From Phoebastria nigripes (Eukaryota > Chordata > Aves > Procellariiformes > Diomedeidae): 64,000 bases of DNA. Positions 25,201 through 37,255 of the stretch are shown here, piece by piece. The position numbers and the translations under genes were made by a program. The notes under the pieces were generated by a model, which had not been told where the DNA came from, made no database searches, and saw only the letters and a program-made list of their open reading frames with translations. How positions within the stretch are numbered: position 1 is the first letter of the stretch; every line of letters begins with the position of its first letter. The DNA is taken from assembly GCA_035582835.1 (NCBI GenBank), contig JAYKAV010000012.1:592818-656817 (forward strand), read 5' to 3'.

Positions 25201-28072
25201 AAGGCAAAGAAATTGCCTAATCTTTTGTTTTCACTTTCCTTTCTCATGTATCTCTTACCTGTTCTAAATTTCCCTTCAAGATTTTTTTTCTCCCAAGACA
25301 TTTTTCCTTTAATTATTGCCACTTATTGGTCCAGTAGTCAAAAAGTACATGGTGAAGCCTCTGATGGAAGGTTGGCATCTCCATTGCCAACAAAAAGCTG
25401 TCTTGGGAATCACAGAAACCACACATGGACTGTACACAACAGTGTCATTTTGCTTTTCTGGACTCACCCACCCACACGGCAAAACATCATCCAGCTGCTA
25501 AAGATGATCAAAAAGAAACATCTGGGTTCTTAAGAAAAGAAACAATAGGAGAGTTGACATGTCAGTACATATTTTAATGCCTCATTTATTCTGAATAGGA
25601 CTTCCCAGTCATTGTCAAGGAAGACTTTCAGGTTTTAGGGCTAATATTCAAGGGTTTTCTCCTTTCCATTACACTATATTTATCTAAAAGGAAAGACTTC
25701 CCTCTGGATTTTCCACATCTCCTCCATTCATTTACTCTGTTACATCATTCCCTTCCAAACAAATGTGACTTCTATTTTAATAACTTGCCCCATCTGGGGT
25801 CAGATTAAGTCATTCATCAGCTCACATTCTGTTTGGCAAAACCACCATGCTTCTTAAAATATTTGTTTAATACTACAGTGAGAGAAGGTTCATAATCCTC
25901 AGACCTCAGCTGGAAATATTAATAATAGAAATCACTTTGTAAGAGGTGAAAGCTTTTTTTAACTCAACAAGGTCTCACAAGAACATCAGAAATTATAAAG
26001 AAATTTGGACGCACCAAAACTGACAAAAATCAGCAACCAACAGGGACCTTTTGTCTTGCAAAGCATTCAGTATTCATCCACCTACAAGAAAACAGAGTAA
26101 TAACAAGTATCTTGTAAATAAAGTGTTTAAACCTTTAAAGTATATAGGACATAAAGCCATTTGCTATTTCCTCATTTGGAAATTCTATCTGGGTTGGAAA
26201 GCTACGGTAAAACACCCCAGACTGACTATCAAAACATCGTGCAACCATATTATTTAATTTCATGTAATGCCAGTCTGTGTGCATATATTTTATTTTTCCC
26301 ACAATCTCTTTTATTTTCTCCTCAATCTTGAGTTAATGTCATAAAGAGATTTTTACCTCTGCACATCTCATGGCTGTTAAATCCCTAAAGGTGATGGGAC
26401 CATAACTTAACATTTGACTTCAAAATTATGATTGTGCTTAAAACTAATCTTGATAAATTACTGTTTTCATTGAAAAGATACAAATATTTCATGAAAAATA
26501 CACTTAATACAAATATTTAACATTGTAAAATACTGGAAATCAGATGTTGATTAGACGGCAAATTTCTAAATCTTTTTTTTTTTTTTAGTACAAATGTGTT
26601 TGCACTGGGTTTCTACAAAATGTGTGTGTTGATAATATAATTGTTCTGAACAGTTTTACAGTTTACAGGAAGGCAGTTTAGAATTGCACATAGGAATGTT
26701 GAGGTCCTCTGTGCGGTGGAGTTACTCCCTGCGCTCGGGTAAGCTACTTACTTCTGCTTCATGGTCTCATCCTGGATACTTGGCGCTTACCCACGTACTG
26801 CGTTGCTTTTGGTCTAGAGTGCCATTGACTCCAAAGCCACCAGCATGATCCTGGTGCAGATGTAAGCTGGCTGACATGTTCACAGCATCTGGTGAAGGTT
26901 TGAGGGTTCTCCACTGGTCTCAACTGCAAGTCTGTACATGGGTTGAAATTTTAACCCCACACTTGCCCAGTCTGCTGGGCTCCCGGAGCACAAGACAAAC
27001 NTGTCATTCAAAAAACCCCTCTCACGTGCTGCCAGCTGGCCAGAAGCTGGCACCATCCTTCTGGTTCACCTGGGTGGTGATGGACCATCATTTGGGGAGA
27101 TACACCCAAAAAGGCAGTTGTGATTTCAGTGGAGAGGAAAGAAATGGGAAGGTTGCCTTACAATTCACTTTGTGGTTTGCAGACTGATTGCCTTAATGGC
27201 GCGCTCATTAAAAGTTCTTGCTGTGAAATGCTGTTTTCTTTCTCTTTCGGAATTCTCTGNGTTAATAATTAGTAGCTCGTTTTGGAAGTTATTTATAGAA
27301 AGTATTGCTCGTGTCACTTCATGCTAGACAAGATAGAAAGAAAGAACCGTACAGATGCATACACACAGCAGATCTGTTTAACATTCTGCTAAGAACTACA
27401 AGATACCCTTTACAGACAAGGAAAACCCAGAAATGCCCCCCCTCCTCCCAAAACTAGCATGTTGTTCTAGCAGCAGCGTGAGTGACACTGGCCGCACCTA
27501 AAGGCGGGAAGGTAAATCTCCTCCCAAGGCTTTCAGTGGCTTACCTGGCGTGTGGGAAAAGCTCTCCATCCTCTCCCCATTCTGCAAACCTGCAGAAGGC
27601 TTCATTTTCCAGTGCTGTCAACCTGGCCTCTTTCTTTAAGTGCGTATATGCACGTTCAAATTAAAAACGTGGCATTTAGTTCATTAAACTCATGCCAGGA
27701 AAAGCACACAGAAAGCAAAAAGCGGCTGAGTTAAGCCCCTGGGAAGGGAAGGAAGGAGTGGTGGAGCGTGTGGTGCTGGCAGCAGGATGGGGGCTGCCAG
27801 ACAATGGCGATGGGAAAGCTTAATTTTAGATAGTGGGAGCAAAACACTGAATCACTTGGGGAAATAGGGACCGCAGAAGAAATAAGGCCTGCAGAAACAG
27901 CTGCATCGAGCAGGGCTAGCAATGAGAGGAGGAGGACGGGCACACAGGCCCACGTGTGTCATTGCCAAGCAATCTGAAAAGGACTCCAGCATTAGCAGAT
28001 AGGGATTAGGTTTTTTTTTTTCCCCTCTCTATACTATACCAAAAAGACAGCTGCAATGCAATCTGCTGTTTG

Positions 28073-28225
28073 CGTAGGAAAGGTGTTAGCGATGAGCAGG
28101 ACAGCGTGCTCTCGGGAATCATTGCTGGTGGAAGCAGCAATCGCCAAGCGGGGCCGGTGGCAGGGCAGGCGCTCAGCTCCCGCACCTCACACAGCATCTT
28201 CACAGCATCCTCCCCAGCGGGACCG
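28073..28225. promoter_or_regulatory. Small CpG-rich cluster
   Basis: Eleven CpG dinucleotides in about 152 bases (28073-28224), in DNA otherwise almost free of CpG. Too short for a classical CpG island, but it could be a small island, an unmethylated enhancer or a promoter remnant. No TATA box or convincing first exon is attached. Confidence 0.3.
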
Positions 28226-28587
28226 GGGTGAAAACAGGCATCTTAACAGCCTTTCAAAAGGCCATCATTTGTCCCTTGGAAAACAAGGCATTAATCCTAA
28301 CTCTTGTCTTCCAGACAGAGCGTGATATATATACAGCATTGGATAAGGCTTGTAAATGCAAATATAACAAAAAGCCCCAGTGAAGCTGATACACTCTATG
28401 TCTCTGCTACCTCCCTATCCCTCTGCAAGCCTGTCCTGGTTGTTCTTCTTTTCTTTTTCCCCGGGAAACAAATGCTTTTAATTCAGTCCTATAAGAGGCA
28501 AAGATGCTTCCAGGGCAGCAACCTCTGTGCCTCCTCATAGACACAGTCACATAGAACAAAGAAAAGAAAGAGTTTGATAATAGCAAG

Positions 28588-28660
28588 TAATTATAATTAG
28601 CACATATTTAGTGCTTTACATTTTCAAAGCACTGTACAAATATTAGCTAATGAATATTTG
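28588..28660 (-). repeat. MIR/L3-type ancient repeat tail, inverted
   Basis: The plus strand reads ATTAGCACATATTTAGTGCT, TTCAAAGCACTGTACAAATA and TTAGCTAATGA, which is the reverse complement of the AAAGCGCTTT-containing tail seen at 20211 and 43861. The pair AGTGCTTT/AAAGCACT gives a natural imperfect stem. Confidence 0.5.
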
Positions 28661-31079
28661 GTAAGCAAACAGATTTCAAGCTTCTAGAAGGATTATTATA
28701 AACTATGAGGAAAATATTTTACAGTATTTGGCTGACTTTTTCTCACTCCTACATTTACAAGGTTATTAGGCTTTGTTACACCTGTAACTTAATCATAGCG
28801 AGCCTTTTTGTATTTGTTGCATGTTAAACACTGATGCCTTTAATTAGAACTTAAGGNTTTGGACTGTGTAGAAATAAGCTCTTTAAAGCATGTGTAAAAG
28901 CAAACACTGTGTGGGCAATGTGGGCAAACATTGATGTTGTGTGGACAAACATTTTGCCCGCACTTTTTCTTGTTTTAGTGCACTGGAATATGACCAGCCT
29001 TAGGTCTGGACTCTCAAACTTAATGAATGCACTGATCCTCCCTAGCCATGCACATGTTGCCATGTCGAATAACCCAATTTCACCCATATCTGAATGGTTT
29101 GCCTGAAGTTGACCCAAGACTCTCCAATCTATTCCACATTCNGCAACTTTGGGGATTCCCACTGGACGTGGATGCTGAGCAGCTGTTTAGGATAAGAGGT
29201 TTGGTTAGAGGGACCGTNCCATTCCCGCTGGGAAGCTGCAAAAAGTGGAATGGGCATACTCAGAACAGGCTATTTGCAGTTATTTTGCTATAGATGAGGT
29301 TGTGCGTATCATTCTAGGTAATAGAAACCCAGTTAATACCATCACGGACACCACCTTGTAGTAAGCGTATAGCTGAAACTGCAGAGGTGGTGTAATTGCT
29401 GGTATGAGCTGCTGTCTCCTCCAGGAGCTGAGGTTAGCATCGCTCCTTTGCGGGAATCCTACCAGCTAAAATAAACCAGAAGAACGTACCTTTCCTTCTC
29501 AGCCATCCCAGTGATACACCAAATATTGGGTCAGATATTTCTCTTTTATCATGGATGGAATTGTTTGTGCTTCATAGTATCGATAATGAGAGGAAAAGTA
29601 GATGCATAGACCTAGTGACTGTGCCCGAACCTTTCAGAAGATCTAATAACTCTTTGAAGTTCAGCCACCCAAGTGCTCCCTAAGCCAAACCCCTCAGATT
29701 TAAAATTTCTGATGTATATAGTCAAGCACTTCTAATGAGCTTTTCTTGATGGCTGTAATTGGTCTCCTCTTTCCTTGTTTTTGTCCTTGACTTTGAAGTT
29801 TTGATTCATTACCTTGTGCAAATTCTCCTCTGCACCACGACAATTTCATACCAATGATACCTCCGTTTCATTTGTATCCAAGTGGCCTTTTTTAAGCTAG
29901 CACACTCTTATCTCCGTAATCAATTTTCTGCTTTCTAAATATCCACAGTTTTGGCACCTACATAGCAAGCTTTCTTCACATGAAGTGATTAAAGTATTCA
30001 GCTTGCTCTCTTTCTTGCTTCACCTTGTCTGCTTCAGTTTGTGCTTTGAGCAGTGGCTGGGCAGTGTATATATCTTGCTTCTTAAATTCTGCAGATTATG
30101 TGTGATCTCTATATTAGTTTCTTTTCCAATTGCTTCTGCTTTGCTATCCTTGCACAATATGCACTCAGCATCTGCTTCTGCCATTGCCTCTGAAAGCAGA
30201 AGTGATTTCTCCTGCCAATTTTCCACTTTCCATAAAGAAACTGTTCTTTCAAGGCTTGATCTTGTTGTGTGCTTTAAAGTCAGTAATAATACAGTATACA
30301 TGACATGTTACCGAACTGGGGATAAAACAAGAAACAGAGATAGAGCAGCCAAAATATTTAATAACAAACTCTAATATGCACTCTGCTTGACAGGCCAAGG
30401 GAAATACCACGTTTCTTGAAACAACACCAAGCTCTACCAAGAGGCAATCGGGACCCCAGGCACTCAGGCCAGACAAAAGGGTATTGGACGCAGAGCCAGG
30501 CACAGGGACAGATCTGTTTTTCTGACATTTTTAAATAGTTATTTCTGGTTGACCAGAAGCTTAGTTATTTCCAATCACCCACGAACGGAAAAGTAATTTT
30601 TCCGCATATTTTTGATGGGAAACCTGTCCTATGTCGCAGGGATGTTTTGATATTTTGGAAAGTTCGCTTCAATTTCTTGTACATCTGTTTCCAATATCAC
30701 AGTTTGACATCTATTTAGAGTGTAAACCTTTCAGCCTGGGACAGCCTCTCACTTATCATGGGGAAAAATAAAGAATACATTGTTATTTATGTTATCTGGT
30801 AAAAATATGTAAAGACAATGCACACGTAGGATAGAAACTGATTTTCTCTCTGGCTAGACTTTACATGTAATGTTTTCCTAGTAGGAAAGTAAGTTTATTC
30901 AGTGCCTGGCATAGTGAATCCCCAGTTTGATGNAAAGGCTTTCAGGCTCTACGTTCATACAAATAATCTGTCATAAACAGCTGCTGCACTTAATTTTAGA
31001 TAGGGATAGAGCTGAACACAGAAAAAAATGTAACTAACCAAAAACCAAAGTGAAAAATCAAACTAAATGGTTGGGGTTT

Positions 31080-31103
31080 TTGTTGTTGTTGTTGTTGTTG
31101 TTT
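31080..31103. repeat. (TTG)n microsatellite
   Basis: About seven uninterrupted TGT/TTG units followed by TTTT. Confidence 0.9.
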
Positions 31104-31979
31104 TAACATATTAACTAATATTTTCCATTACTGTCATTTCTGCTCTGCTGTTCTGGATGTCATCAATGTCCATGTAATGCAAAAAGGTAATCCAAAATTA
31201 AGGAAGTATTTCCAGTTAATTGGAAATGTAAAGCACCATAAGTGCTTAATCAAAAGTGAGGTTTCTGCCTAACTTTTGGAGGTCCATGTAGTCTTGATGA
31301 GCTTTGTAAGTTTCCAGCTCTTGAGAATGCAACGTCTACATCTTTGCTACCCCACCCGCTACAAATGGCAATGCGTGATGACGGTTTGCTGCATTACCCC
31401 TTAGACAAGGCAACAAAAGAATATGTGCTCAAAGGTTTAAGAGTGAAAATACAGGAAGAGAGAGTCATACACAGGAAACAGATTTCATTCCTTCTGTGAA
31501 GAGCCAGGTTCAGGTTCAGCCTTTAGCTTTCAAAAATCTTACAAAAAGGCAAACCTGATTCTTATACCTGCTGAAAAGGTACTAAACTGTTTAGATGGTA
31601 GGTATCATCAGGCTGCTTCTCAGCAGGGAGCTCTGATTCATCAGCATCAGGGTTTCCCCAAAGCTTTCTGCCTACCTCTTCTACTTAGCTTGGCAGGGAC
31701 ATTGTCAGAGAATAAAAGACTTCTTCCTCATGTCAAAGGGCTGGCATTCATCAAAATGATAATACTTTTTACCTAAAGCACCTTTTAGATGAGGTTCATG
31801 AAGCNTGTAAAGAAGAAGATGAGAAAGAGAAATATGTTGCAGGAATTTTTTTATTATATTTTTGGCACTAAAACTGATACTACATGAAATGAAAGATTTT
31901 TTTCTTTTATAAGTTTCCTTTGGCTTTTACTTTATAAATATTCCTTGGTTAAGTCAGTGAACTGTTTTTCACATAAAGC

Positions 31980-32045
31980 ATAATCCAAAGCCTGTTAAGA
32001 TCAACAGAAAGCTTCTTATTAATTTCAGCAGGCTTTGGATCGAGC
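31980..32045. repeat. Ancient amniote palindromic repeat relic
   Basis: A perfect 12-base inverted repeat (ATCCAAAGCCTG at 31983-31994; CAGGCTTTGGAT at 32029-32040) encloses a decayed pair of CATTGAAGTCAATG-like words (TTAAGATCAACAG and ATTAATTTCAGC). I recognise this layout from a palindromic repeat common in sauropsid genomes. The whole unit could fold as an imperfect hairpin. Confidence 0.5.
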
Positions 32046-33911
32046 TCCAAGTGCAAAACTGCTCACTGAATCAAACAAAAAGTTTTTGTATCGAAAAAGC
32101 AAGATTCACACCTTGCAGGATCAAGCACATCACAATGAAGGTGTCTAAGATCCAGTAAATCTTCCAGGAATCTTTCCACTGATTGTTATGGGCTTGGGAT
32201 CAAGTATGTTGTATCCAGCCTGCAAAAATCGAGGGTGTTTTCTGACCAGTGCTGGGCACTTCGTACTTTCACCTTCAGGGAACANGGAAAACATGCAATG
32301 TCCTAAAAAAGGGGCTTTCTAACCCTCCAGACTGGACTGATTTATTGTAGGAAGAACTGAGAGTGAAGCAGTTCAGCCACAGTTTGTTACATCCCTACAA
32401 ATCCCCTCTAGATCCCCAAACCTAACGCTAGCTGTCTTTACCATTGATACACAGGGGTTTTCTGTTGAGGCACGGAGCATCTAGGTGGTTGCAGTATGAC
32501 TACATGGTCATTTTTCACATTTCCTCCCCTAATTACCCTTTGTTCCTCTGCTTTATAACCTAATGATGCTGCCGCCTTCAGTTTCTCCTTCCATTTGTTA
32601 GTTCCTGCCTCCTGTTTCCATACAGCCATTAACCCAAATCCTGCTTTACACCTCAACTCGGCCACAGCGACAGCTGAAAAAGGTCCCTCCAACAATCAAG
32701 GCAGGCTTGTCACGCTCTCGCTTCAGTTGTTGTTTGGTTTTAGGGTATATTTAGGTTAAAATATGGAACTAAACTAAGCTGTAGTTTGAGAGAATAAGAT
32801 GGGTTTGAAAGGTCTATGTGTCTCTTGTCAAGGAAGAAATCCCCTCTCGTTAACTTCAGAAGTATCAGAAGAAGATAAAGCAGCAGCAAGTTTTCCCACA
32901 TAGTCCATTGACAGAGCAGCCTATTAAGTAACTTTATATCCCCAAATATGTTTTAATATCTAATTTGACTGTAAAAGCTAAATTATCTGAATGCCAATAA
33001 GTGATCAATAACTCCATTGTTTCATTTCATTACATTTTTATTTTCATTTTTTAAACTGTAATTTAAAACAAAATGTTTCAGCACATAACTAGCAATATCA
33101 TTAACTTGAAATTTTTATGATAGCATCCATTTCCACCAAAAAAATCTTTTTTGGAGGGGTTTTAATGAATAGTATGAAGATAACGTGGAAGCATACTCAA
33201 GCTCTCCAATGAAAATTAAGTTTTTAAGATTTTACTTTTTTTAAATGTTTCCCAACACCTCCTCTCAAATGGGGGATTTTATTTGGTGTTGATATTATAG
33301 TGACTCTCTTACTACTATGATGAATTCTACTCTCTGTGAATGATTGCTTCCTTCTTCCATGGTTTTCCAGAAAGACTTTAAACCCAAACTACATTGTGGG
33401 ACATAGATTGATATTCATTACCAGTATCCATAAGAAGTTCATTCTAACCATGTCCTAGGAACAGAATTAACACAAAATTAAAGAAATACAATTTAATCAT
33501 TATCAAACTTGATACTACCTAGAAACAAGTGAAAACAAGCCTACCATCAGTTTTAGATTACAGAGCTCTGATTCAGTTTTAAACTGACAATTTTTCTGAA
33601 AACTCCTAAACACCTTTCTTTACAGAAATATTATCCCTTCAATCATCCAAGTGAAAATCAATTACTTAACATTTGAGCTATGGAGCAACAATGTTTGTGT
33701 GACAATTAAGGTAAAAACAGAAACCTTGAGCAAAAATAGGTTTTGGTGTGTATCTCTCTGAAATACTGATAATTCACAGGGTTAAAAAAAAAAAGAAAGC
33801 ATAGTAAACAAATCTTAGAGAAAGAGTGCATTTGATCAAAAAAAGAGAAATTCATTTTTAGCACTTCTTGTAATACTCCTTCATCCCCTTCTATTTCCTT
33901 GCTTTGTTTTT

Positions 33912-33934
33912 AAAAAAAAAAAAAAAAAAAAAAA
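33912..33934. repeat. Poly(A) tract, 23 bases
   Basis: The longest A run in the window. No retrocopy or target-site duplication is recognisable upstream of it, so it is listed as a simple repeat. Confidence 0.9.
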
Positions 33935-36690
33935 TTATCCTGGAGCATTGTAAATAGCGATGTTACCTGTGTCACTTGAATATTCTATTTAGTTATCTTA
34001 TGAAAACAGAAAGTGTTAATGGTCTGTTACTTTCTTTAAAAACGTTGGAAAGAACTCATGACAACTTGTTACATATAACTCACATTTCATTGCAAATATT
34101 GGGACAGGGTCATTCATGACCACAAAGTTGATATCGGGTGAAATAAGGCTCGAGATGGTTTAAGTAATGAAGACTATCACAGTCTGATAAAAACATTCCA
34201 ACCCACCCTTCAGAGTTTTGAGCAACACTCAGTCAGTAATGCCATCAAAAAGAGTAGCTGAAGTGTAAATTAAACATATCTCTCGGAGACTGCATCTCTG
34301 CTTATTTTCAGCATACGTGTTACGCTGACAACGATTTAACCACGTAACTGAGGTGTAATTGAAGAATGAAATTAAATACAGCCCAGCTGAAGAAGTTATT
34401 GTGTAATTATTTGCCTTCAGTTTCTTGTCCCCTTAGAGAAGAGAAGTTACCGCAGGTTTGCTCTCTGTATCACTGGATGCCTCCACTCCAGCATTGTCAG
34501 TGCAGACANTATTTCAGCAGCTATTGCACAGGTCCTACTGACCTGGTACATGGTTCTCCTTTTATCTTCTTCCACTGTCTGGAAGCAGCCACCAGAGATG
34601 ATATCAACAATTTTGGATTTGACAGTGCTGGTTGATATACGTAGCGAGATACAGCGGTGCTTAGACCAAACTGTTGACCTGTTCTGGCGAGTGGTCTTGA
34701 ATTTTTCAACAGGGAGCGGAGAAGGGCTGGTGGCAAAGCTGCCCTGGAGGTCGCAGGTTGCCAAGGCCAGGAGATGTAGGGTGGGAGGTGGCTGTAGCTG
34801 CACCAAAGCACACAGATCTGGGGTCACCTGTCTGAGAACGTGCTGGAGGATACAATATGTTCATACAACGGTCTGGTTGGGTGTATTCTGGGCTAATTTA
34901 AGGAAAAGAACTGGGAAGCTGCTTGTTGGGCTCAATCATTCACACTTTTCAGTGGCAAACGTGCAGACATTGTTCCAGAAAGTTCCAGTCTCTAAGAAAT
35001 CAGAGAGGAAAGCTTTGAGAAAGCTGGAAAAATGTGACTTGCAGAAGAGNCGAATTCTTCCATTATCCTTCATTGGGAAAGGTGCTCATCGATCAGCATC
35101 AGATGAGAGAAAGCTGGCAGAAAATCTCTGCCACTTGGTTAGTACCGAACTGGATAGGGTATGAGGGGCTGGGTTTAGTCCTCTCTGTTAGCCAAGAACA
35201 GCAACAGAAAGAATTATTAGGTGCTTTGAGTGATTTATCACCGACTAGTGCACCCAGATAAGCTAACCTGTTTGCAGTCCAACAGAGTCTGATGCTTTGC
35301 ATCAACTTGTTCCTCCTTGCATGGCCAAGATAATGAGATCTTGGACCTTCTAAATGAACTGAAATTTCAATGAAAGTTTAGAGGGCAGCAAAATTCTTTC
35401 ATAGGTAAATGCCTAATTTGCATTTTCTAAATTCATCTTCTAACCTTGGGATATCTGCACTCTACAGGTTTAAGCCACAAAGAAAAACAGGAGGTCACTG
35501 AATGCCAAAAAGCACAGAATGGTCAATTACCCAAGCGTGAGTCACAGTTCTGGTGTATGTGCAAGCACCTGAATCATACTTCCCTGGACTCACTTTAAGT
35601 ATAATTCTCCATAAAGCTGGTAGTTATGTTTTTAAGCCCCATCCCCATTGTAACTCAGGATTTAATACTTACCTGCTTTATTCTAAATGGCACAACCTTC
35701 AAGTGACAATATTATGAAAACTGACTTAAATGTCTATTAGATTAAACTTCCTTAAATATAGAGCTGTTTGCTTTTAATTATCTATCTCTGTATGCTTACC
35801 CATATTTGCAAAGGCACAGAGTACAGTGTCTGCTAAGGTTTTGAAAAATGGCATGAAAATAAAGAATAAAAGACACAATTACTTGCACTAAAGATGGCTT
35901 TCCAGGGCACAGCCCCAGCTCCTGCACGTGAGCTCCCCAGGCTCACCCAGACTCTCTGCCTGCCCTCCCCTTGGCGTGGAGAAGGGCTCTGCTCCGTTTG
36001 CTTTCTCAATATGCGGCTTTCAAGGGAATATATATGCTTATTAGCAGAAGTAATAAGTTCTACACCTTGTGTTCATCCTTCCCGGAGACAGAAAAATTGC
36101 TTCAAAGTGGATGATGGAGAATAATAAAGAACACTACAGGAACCAGAATATTGAGTGTGCAGCACTCTCTTCCTTAAAAACCGGTGGGGACTACAGGTGT
36201 TGGTGGGCATAAAGCTAGTCTGTAGCTTATCCTACAAACCTTGTCCTCCAGAGGGGAAAAAGCCTGTTATAGCATTATCTAGATGATTTTCTTGATATGT
36301 CTTGGCTTCCTACAGCACAGCATGGTAAAGCCTTGCAAAACTTGATTAAGATTACTAAGAGATCAGCAGTAAGAGAGGTCTTAACTTCTTGATGAGGTAG
36401 ATATCTGCATTTCCTCCCCTTCTAAATAACTCAGGCAAACCAAATCATCTGCTCTGTCATATATAGCATCTCCCAATCTCCATGGGGAGATATTCACACA
36501 GACTGCGCACAAAAATATTTTAAAATATATTTTTCTAGTCATTTTCTTTAATACAACTTAGAACCAAAAATATTTATTGCTTCACTCACTCCACTGGGTC
36601 ACTGAAGCTTCTCCTGCAGTTTTGTTCTTCTGACTTTCCTACTTCTCCTCCTAAACCAGCCTGCCGCTGGGCAGCAACTGGAAATCACAA

Positions 36691-36710
36691 AATAAAGTGA
36701 AATAAAGTGA
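36691..36710. repeat. 10-base perfect tandem duplication
   Basis: AATAAAGTGA occurs twice in tandem (36691-36700, 36701-36710) and is followed by AATGTGG. Confidence 0.85.
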
Positions 36711-37088
36711 AATGTGGTGCTGCTGTTTGGGGAATCAAGCATAAAAGCTTTACAAAAACGGCAGCCTAGTGCCTCAGTGGATGAACACTGGCATTTGGCA
36801 CTTTGTAATAGGTTAGGAGCCTTGAAATTTATTGTAAACTTAATGCAGTTTTACAGCCTATCTTCAAAACATTTACACAGACAGTAAAAGATGATGGATA
36901 TTTTTCAGAGCATTCCTCTTCCCCAGCAGTTTCCCTTGCAGTAACACTGCACAAGCATCAGTGATTTGAAATATATTATTGATGTATCTTTGAAGATCTA
37001 TTATATGATACCTCATGTTTATTGCTATTATGCAACTGGCTTCTAAGTGTCCTCTTCTACACGAGGCAGAGCTGAGAAGATACGATCA

Positions 37089-37255
37089 GTATTATTATTA
37101 CTTGTATTGCAGTGATGGAGGCAGTAACCCAGCAGGGCACCATTGAGTTAGATACCATACAAAGACACAGGATGACAGAGTAGCTGCTCTTTACATTTTA
37201 CGTTTTAAATAAACCAGGAAAACAAGACCAGAAAGAAAGAGATACAGTATATAAA
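37089..37255 (+). repeat. Ancient amniote interspersed repeat relic
   Basis: The segment starts TATTATTATTACTTGTATTG, continues through CAGGGCACCATTGAG and ACCATACAAAGACACAGGAT, and ends in a purine-rich AAACAAGACCAGAAAGA-like stretch. I recognise this order of words from a repeat very common in turtle and crocodilian genomes and scattered in birds. I cannot name the family with certainty. It is diverged and carries no frame. Confidence 0.55.

Larger units (their letters stand above)
18407..28072. other. Non-coding, mostly unique AT-rich DNA
   Basis: Holds relics at 20211 and 21951 and several low-complexity tracts. 19720-19734 is a G6-T-G8 run. Open frames (for example 18796-19161 plus, 22439-22777 minus, 25192-25533 plus) are short, overlap on both strands and are unrecognised. 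Confidence 0.6.
28226..37088. other. Non-coding, mostly unique DNA
   Basis: Holds relics at 28588 and 31980 and an imperfect 21-base periodic stretch at 28911-28953 (GTGGGCAA / GTGGGCAAACATT / GTGGACAAACATT). 34366-35300 is a less AT-rich block with the longest open frame of the window (34550-35164) and opposing minus-strand frames; I see no domain in any of them. Confidence 0.6.

Noticed and set aside
25256..25262. Minus-strand donor-like ACAG|GTAAGA
   Set aside because: Upstream sequence lacks any acceptor-like pyrimidine tract.
26811..26880. Possible further CATTGACTTC-type ancient repeat
   Set aside because: Only scattered words match (GCCATTGACTCCAAAGCC, CTGGTGCAGATGTAAGC); too weak to call.
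33912..33934. Poly(A) as the tail of a processed pseudogene
   Set aside because: Nothing gene-like precedes it and no target-site duplication is visible.
35673..35675. Perfect minus-strand donor CAG|GTAAGT
   Set aside because: No open frame or pyrimidine-tract acceptor upstream on that strand; isolated donor words occur by chance.
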